Assembly: GCA_003522105.1 (NCBI GenBank)
Contig: DPGF01000128.1
Location: 5,492 to 16,134, forward strand
Source of the DNA: Oscillibacter sp.
Lineage (GTDB): Bacteria; Bacillota; Clostridia; Oscillospirales; Oscillospiraceae
Length of the DNA stretch: 10,643 nt
Direction: 5' to 3'
Shown: one piece after another, positions 6,819 through 10,643 of the stretch
Layout of the letters: each line of letters begins with the position of its first letter
How positions within the stretch are numbered: position 1 is the stretch's first letter
Program-made: the position numbers and the translations under genes
The notes under the pieces: model-generated
Database searches by the model: none
What the model saw: only the letters and a program-made list of their open reading frames with translations
Told to the model about the DNA's origin: nothing

Positions 6819-7011
6819 TCCCACCGCCTGTGTTCTGCTCGATCCAGTCGATGAGCTTGTCCTTCGGCACAAGCAGCCGCTTGCCAATGCGCAGCGTGGG
6901 AAAGGTCCCCGTGTTGAGGAGCTGATACGCTCCCGCACGCGAGATGCCCAGCGCCGCCGCGAGCTGATTGGCATTCAGCACCGCGGGAAGATTTTCGTAG
7001 TTGTTGTTCAT
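6808..7011 (-). CDS. Excisionase-like winged helix-turn-helix protein
   Basis: A 67-residue protein of the MerR/Xis-type DNA-binding fold (helix_turn_helix_17 class). Residues 11-31 (VLNANQLAAALGISRAGAYQL) form the HTH and TLRIGKRLLVPKDKLIDWI (39-57) the wing and last helix. Such proteins bend DNA at attachment sites to favour excision, or act as small repressors or replication accessory proteins. AGGAGG stands 6-7 bases before ATG at 7011. It is the first gene of the minus-strand unit and overlaps the RepA-like gene, so a role with RepA or in controlling that operon is as plausible as excision. Confidence 0.85.
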   Translation of the reverse strand: MNNNYENLPAVLNANQLAAALGISRAGAYQLLNTGTFPTLRIGKRLLVPKDKLIDWIEQNTGGGNAN

Positions 7012-7031
7012 GTGTGTCCTCCTCGAAAATT

Positions 7032-7079
7032 GTAGTTGACATTATGGACTATAAAGACTATAATACACAATGTAACTAC
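7032..7079. promoter_or_regulatory. Inverted repeat overlapping the plus-strand promoter
   Basis: GTAGTTGACATT (7032-7043) faces AATGTAACTAC (7069-7079), matching except for one bulged base. The arms bracket the -35 and the start point of the plus-strand promoter. A 9-base direct repeat, GACTATAA-A/T, lies between them (7047-7055, 7056-7064). This looks like an operator; the excisionase-like protein is the obvious candidate to bind it, by inference. Confidence 0.45.
7036..7064 (+). promoter_or_regulatory. Consensus promoter for the DUF6076-integrase unit
   Basis: TTGACA (7036-7041) and TATAAT (7059-7064) with exactly 17 bases between: a perfect match to the sigma-A consensus. It points at the zinc-finger gene starting at 7166 and leaves a leader of about 95 bases. 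Confidence 0.8.
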
Positions 7080-7088
7080 TATGGTTTG

Positions 7089-7117
7089 ATTGTATAATGT
7101 TGGTGTGGAAAAGTCAA
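7089..7117 (-). promoter_or_regulatory. Promoter for the excisionase-repA unit
   Basis: On the minus strand TTGACT (7117-7112) and TACAAT (7094-7089) are separated by 17 bases, one mismatch from consensus in each box. It fires toward the excisionase-like gene. Its transcript would cross the plus-strand promoter region and the inverted repeat, so the two units may be regulated against each other. Confidence 0.75.
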
Positions 7118-7165
7118 TAGATAATTTTCTGCATCTATTTTGATATATCTAACAGGAGGGCAGCT

Positions 7166-8191
7166 ATGATCTTTCCTGAACATATGGAATTCCGGTATTA
7201 CATCACCCCGGAACGAAAAGAATGCTTTGCACTATATGACAAGACGCTGGGATGCCGCATGACCTATCTCGATCAAACGCAGGATCTCGGCCAATGTCTC
7301 ATTGACCTTTACGATGCGGACTTTTACGAGGCCTATTGCGTATTATCTGAGATCAATAAGCTGGTACAAACGAAAAAGGACGAGGCCGCATGGAGGAAGC
7401 TGCTGGAGCTGTCGATGCCGCTTTGCGAAGTGCATCCGTTTTTTGGGCTGCTCGTAAAGGAGCTGAGTGCGCTGGAATCGGCATATGCGCACGGTCAGAA
7501 GGCTGATGCATCACCCGTTCTTCGTTTTGCTGGAGATTTTGAAGCCATCGTCCGTGATGCAAAGGCGCTGATTGAACGATGCCTGGATGACCGCTATCAG
7601 CCGGACTACTCCACGGCAGAGAGATACCGTGAGGCGCACTATGACGCATTGCTCCATTTTGACGATATGAGGTACGGCGAGCTTGCCACCGAGGAGGTCG
7701 TGCTGGATAGTCCGGCGTATGACAGCGCCCACCATTACAGTGCGGAGATGCTGCGCGAGCGCGGGATTAGGACAGCGCTGCGCGAGGTGCTCTATCCCAA
7801 CACCGTGCGAGACCTCTATAGCTACTTGAAAGCGTACTGTCTCCGCCTGCCGCTGGCGATCCATAAGTGCAAAAACTGCGGCAGGTACTTTGTTGTGACC
7901 GGCAACATCACGCAGGACTACTGCACGCGGCTGATGGAAGGCTCGGAAAAAACCTGCCGCCAGATGGGAGCGGTGGTGCAGTATCAGAGCAGGCAGATGA
8001 AGAATCCTGCCGCGCGGGAGTTTACACGCTCCTACAAGGCCCACAACGCCCGCGTGCGGTACGGAACGATGACCAAGGCAGAGTTCACCGCATGGTCGAA
8101 GGAAGCGCGTGCAAAGCGTGCAGACTGCGTAGCAGGCAAGCTGTCCTTTGAGGACTTCGTGGCGTGGCTCGACAGCGACAAGCAGCGATAA
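7166..8191 (+). CDS. DUF6076-like protein with C-terminal zinc finger
   Basis: A 341-residue protein of the kind annotated DUF6076 in clostridial mobile elements; the function is unknown. The N-terminal two thirds are mostly helical and acidic. A probable zinc finger follows, with C235-x2-C238 (KCKNCGRYFV) and C253...C264 (YCTRLMEGSEKTC), resembling CGNR-type fingers. A basic helical tail (about 270-325) comes after it, a plausible nucleic-acid binding layout. No signal peptide or membrane segment is seen. ATG at 7166 has AGGAGGG 5 bases upstream. It shares a consensus promoter with the integrase 51 bases downstream, so it is the first gene of the integration operon. It could be a regulator, an integration accessory factor or a defence-type gene; the sequence does not decide. 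Family name from memory of similar proteins. Confidence 0.72.
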   Translation: MIFPEHMEFRYYITPERKECFALYDKTLGCRMTYLDQTQDLGQCLIDLYDADFYEAYCVLSEINKLVQTKKDEAAWRKLLELSMPLCEVHPFFGLLVKELSALESAYAHGQKADASPVLRFAGDFEAIVRDAKALIERCLDDRYQPDYSTAERYREAHYDALLHFDDMRYGELATEEVVLDSPAYDSAHHYSAEMLRERGIRTALREVLYPNTVRDLYSYLKAYCLRLPLAIHKCKNCGRYFVVTGNITQDYCTRLMEGSEKTCRQMGAVVQYQSRQMKNPAAREFTRSYKAHNARVRYGTMTKAEFTAWSKEARAKRADCVAGKLSFEDFVAWLDSDKQR

Positions 8192-8242
8192 AACAACGGA
8201 CTGACTGGCCGTTTTATGATTTCAGAAGAACAGGAGGTTTCA

Positions 8243-9421
8243 TTGACAACGCGAAAGACAAAAGGAGTCAAGGGCGGCGGTACGATTCGTCAGCGCCCTG
8301 ACGGGCGCTGGGAGGCACGCTATACCCTTGGCATCGATCCCGGAACGGGAAAGCAGATTCAAAAATCCGTCTATGGCAAAACGCAGAAGGAGGTCAGGCA
8401 AAAGCTCACCGCCATTACTGCGGAGATTGACAACGGATCCTATCAGGAGCCATGCAAAATGACTGTGAATGAATGGCTCGATATATGGTTGGCAGATTAT
8501 CAAATTGGCGTCAAGGATTCTACGGCGTACCTCTACGAGCGACAGGCCAAGCTGTATCTGAGGCCTGCGCTCGGCAATATTCCGCTTGAAACACTAAAGG
8601 CTCATGCGGTCCAGCTCCTCTATAACTCGCTCTCACAGGAACATGATGGGCAGCCTGCGCTGAGTGCTAAAACCATCAAGAACATTCACGGCGTGCTGCA
8701 CAAGGCGCTCCAACAGGCCGTTCTTCTCAACTACATCCGCTACAATCCGACGACCGCGTGTGTTCTGCCCAAAATCGTCAAAAAAGAGATCCATCCGCTG
8801 ACCGACCAACAGACCGCTCAGCTTTTGAATCTCCTGAAAGGCAGCAAATATGAAATTCCGCTCACCATCGATCTCTTCACCGGCTTGCGCGAGGGCGAAC
8901 TGCTCGGCCTTATGTGGGACTGTGTGGATTTTGATAAGGGTACGATTCTCGTCAATAAACAGCTCCGTAGAAGCCAGCGAAAGGGTGGGACCTATTACTT
9001 CTCCCCACCGAAGAACAACAAGAGCCGTACCATCACACCCGCGCCGTATGTGATGAAGCTGCTGCAAGCGCGGAAGGTGCAGCAAGCCGAGTAGCGGTTG
9101 ATGGCAGGCCCAGCATGGGAGGACAGCGGCTTGGTGTTCACCAATGAGTTTGGACGCTATGTCTCCTACCGTGCGATCTTCGACAGCTTCAAGCGTATCG
9201 TGAAACGCATTGGCCTTCCCGACGCAAGGATACACGACCTTTGCCATACTTACGCCGTCAACTGCATCCGCGCCGGTGATGACATCAAAACCGTGCAGAG
9301 CAATCTCGGTCACGCGACTGCCGCCTTTACTCTTGATGTCTACGGTCATTTTACAGACGATATGCGCTCGGTCAGTGCGCAGCGTATGGAAGGCTTCATT
9401 ACAAATGTTCTCAATTTATAA
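8243..9421 (+). pseudogene. int: Tyrosine integrase, inactivated
   Basis: A Tn916-type integrase of 392 codons, in one frame, with an in-frame TAG at codon 284 (9092-9094). Layout: AP2-like arm-binding N-terminus (about 10-65), core-binding SAM-like domain (75-170), catalytic domain (185-392). Catalytic residues: R216 (TGLREGE), Lys around 257-260, H331, H357 and nucleophile Y367 are present. The box-II motif reads HDLCH, so the catalytic Arg at 334 is Cys (TGC). Each defect fits one C-to-T change (CAG to TAG; CGC to TGC). I place the start at TTG 8243, which has AGGAGG 5 bases upstream; ATG 8216 has no ribosome binding site. It sits next to the tRNA-Val 3' end, the likely target. The truncated 283-residue product lacks box II and the nucleophile, so it cannot recombine. 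Confidence 0.9.
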
Positions 9422-9458
9422 AGGGTACGATAAAGGGTAAAAGGCGTTTCAGGGCAGC

Positions 9459-9497
9459 AAAAAAGCCTTGAAGTTACTGAAACTTCAAGGCTTTTTT
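9459..9497. terminator. Bidirectional terminator between int and tRNA-Val
   Basis: A perfect 17-bp stem, 9459-9475 with 9481-9497, around a 5-nt loop, with six A at one side and six T at the other. It therefore works on both strands: for the integrase on plus, and for the tRNA on minus, whose 3' end is only 3 bases away. Two AAGGGTA repeats lie just before it (9421-9440). Confidence 0.9.
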
Positions 9498-9499
9498 CG

Positions 9500-9575
9500 T
9501 GGTGCGCGGTACAGGACTCGAACCTGTGACCCCATGCACGTCAAGCATGTGCTCTACCAGCTGAGCTAACCGCGC
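9500..9575 (-). tRNA. tRNA-Val (anticodon GAC), CCA encoded
   Basis: A 76-nt cloverleaf with CCA encoded at the 3' end (9502-9500). Acceptor GCGCGGT pairs with ACCGCGC, and the D arm is GCTC...GAGC. The anticodon stem CATGC/GCATG holds loop TTGACGT, with GAC at 9542-9540, and the T arm ACAGG-TTCGAGT-CCTGT is perfect. The 3' end faces the integrase gene, the usual geometry for an element integrated at a tRNA 3' end. Confidence 0.97.
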
Positions 9576-9590
9576 GAACCGAACAGTGAT

Positions 9591-9619
9591 ATACTACTAC
9601 ACCCGCTATGTTTTGTCAA
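9591..9619 (-). promoter_or_regulatory. Promoter of tRNA-Val
   Basis: On the minus strand TTGACA (9619-9614), 17 bases, then TAGTAT (9596-9591). It starts transcription about 10 bases before the tRNA 5' end. Confidence 0.75.
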
Positions 9620-9760
9620 CACTTTTTTACAAGAATCCAGTTTTTCTTTTTCGCAGAGAGAGACTATTTACAGCATACGCTAAGCGGGCAGGAATGTAAA
9701 GAGGGGAAAATAGCAGAAATTGTCCCGCCTTTTTCAGTCATTTTTCTGCGTGCGCCTTTC

Positions 9761-9789
9761 TTGTCATTTCCCCCTGTTTTCTATATAAT
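9761..9789 (+). promoter_or_regulatory. Promoter of the DUF1846 gene
   Basis: TTGTCA (9761-9766), 17 bases, then TATAAT (9784-9789); one mismatch from the sigma-A consensus. The start codon is about 40 bases downstream, with a GAGGTG ribosome binding site at 9814-9819. Confidence 0.8.
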
Positions 9790-9828
9790 GTCTCTATTAT
9801 GTGTTGAGAGAATGAGGTGCTTTTTACG

Positions 9829-10643
9829 ATGGGAACGATCGGTTTTGACAACGATAAATACCTTGCCATGCAGTCCGCGCACATCCGCGAGCGCATCGGC
9901 CAGTTCGGCGGCAAGCTGTATCTTGAATTCGGCGGTAAGCTGTTTGACGATTTTCACGCTGCGCGCGTGCTGCCCGGCTTCCAGCCCGACAGCAAGATCC
10001 GCATGCTCCAGCAGCTGCGCGACGATGCGGAGATCGTCATCGCGGTCAACGCGAACGACATTGAAAAGAACAAGGTGCGCGGCGACCTCGGCATCACCTA
10101 CGATGACGACTGCCTGCGCCTGATTGACGCGTTCCGCTCGCTGGGGCTTTATGTCGGCGGCGTGTGCATCACGCAGTACGCCGGCCAGAGCGCGGCGGAT
10201 GCCTTCATCAAGCGGCTCAACACGCTGGGCGTGCGCAACTACCGCCACTACCCCATCGCCGGCTACCCCTCCGACGTTGCCCACATCGTCAGCGACGAGG
10301 GCTTCGGCCGCAACGAATATATTGAAACGACGCATTCGCTCATCGTCATCACTGCCCCCGGCCCCGGCAGCGGCAAGATGGCCACCTGCCTCTCCCAGCT
10401 CTACCATGAGCACAAGCATGGTGTGAGCGCGGGCTACGCAAAGTTTGAGACCTTCCCCATCTGGAACCTGCCGCTCAAGCACCCCGTGAACCTCGCCTAC
10501 GAGGCGGCGACCGCCGACCTTGACGACGTGAATATGATCGACCCCTTCCACCTCGAGGCTTACGGCGAAACGACCGTCAACTACAACCGCGACGTGGAGA
10601 TCTTCCCCGTTCTGCGCGCGATCTTCGAGCGCATCTCCGGCAA
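9829..10643 (+). CDS. DUF1846 family protein (5' part)
   Basis: The first 271 residues of a DUF1846 protein; the family is usually about 500 residues, so the gene runs past the window. Family hallmarks include KLYLEFGGKLFDDFHAARVLPGF (29-51), VNANDIEKNKVRGDLGITYD (73-92) and TAPGPGSGKMATCLSQLYHEH (175-195). The last has a P-loop-like GPGSGK but Met where Ser/Thr follows in Walker A. LEAYGETTVNYNRDVEIFPV (242-261) is also well conserved. Structures are known, but the biochemical role is unsettled; it is cytoplasmic and common in Firmicutes. ATG at 9829 has GAGGTG 9 bases upstream. High GC content and clean conservation mark it as host backbone to the right of the element. Confidence 0.92.
   Translation, partial: MGTIGFDNDKYLAMQSAHIRERIGQFGGKLYLEFGGKLFDDFHAARVLPGFQPDSKIRMLQQLRDDAEIVIAVNANDIEKNKVRGDLGITYDDDCLRLIDAFRSLGLYVGGVCITQYAGQSAADAFIKRLNTLGVRNYRHYPIAGYPSDVAHIVSDEGFGRNEYIETTHSLIVITAPGPGSGKMATCLSQLYHEHKHGVSAGYAKFETFPIWNLPLKHPVNLAYEAATADLDDVNMIDPFHLEAYGETTVNYNRDVEIFPVLRAIFERISG

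Noticed and set aside
6819..6974. Upstream extension of the RepA-like frame
   Set aside because: It is an Arg/Ser-rich shadow of the excisionase gene in another frame; ATG 6818 has a ribosome binding site and couples to the excisionase stop.
8633..9349. Long minus-strand frame opposite the integrase
   Set aside because: No recognisable motif, and the plus-strand integrase homology runs through the whole region.
9781..10551. Long minus-strand frame opposite the DUF1846 gene
   Set aside because: It is a GC-rich shadow; the plus-strand frame has strong family conservation, a promoter and a ribosome binding site.
1..10643. CRISPR array
   Set aside because: The only regularly spaced short repeats are the iterons at 5634-5718, which are nearly contiguous, face each other and have no spacers.

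Overview
The window looks like an accessory region on the chromosome of a gut-type clostridial Firmicute, probably in or near the Oscillospiraceae. The evidence is the type of mobile genes, AGGAGG-type ribosome binding sites, consensus sigma-70/sigma-A promoters, a tRNA gene with encoded CCA, and a GC-rich DUF1846 gene at the right edge. The genus cannot be fixed from this sequence.

Left part (1-4222). The window opens on the last 19 codons of a zinc-ribbon segment typical of large serine recombinases, then a Cys-rich reading frame and a strong terminator. About 450 bases without a convincing gene follow. Next come two genes on the minus strand, a sodium:solute symporter and an enoyl-CoA hydratase/isomerase, probably one operon. 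A LysR-type regulator is divergent from them, and the shared intergenic region holds a nested palindrome that fits a LysR operator. This module is clearly more AT-rich than the flanking DNA.

Middle and right (4396-9421). This is a compact integrative mobilizable element. On the minus strand run a small excisionase-like wHTH gene, a RepA-like AAA ATPase that overlaps it by 11 bases, and a MobV relaxase. Between the ATPase and the relaxase lie an origin of replication candidate (six 9-bp iterons arranged 3+3 in opposite orientation), a MobV oriT closely matching the pMV158 nic core, and three separate hairpins. On the plus strand run a zinc-finger DUF6076-like gene and a tyrosine integrase. Two divergent promoters, one matching the consensus exactly (TTGACA-17-TATAAT), sit between the two transcription units. 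The integrase is broken twice: an in-frame TAG at codon 284 and a Cys in place of the box-II catalytic Arg. The element is therefore probably stranded in the chromosome, although relaxase, oriT and replicon look intact.

Right edge (9459-10643). A bidirectional terminator separates the integrase from tRNA-Val(GAC) on the minus strand, the probable integration target. Beyond it, after a good promoter, is the 5' part of a host-like DUF1846 gene. I found no second copy of the tRNA 3' end in the window, so the far end of the element is not located. The symporter-hydratase-LysR module could be its cargo or a separate insertion.
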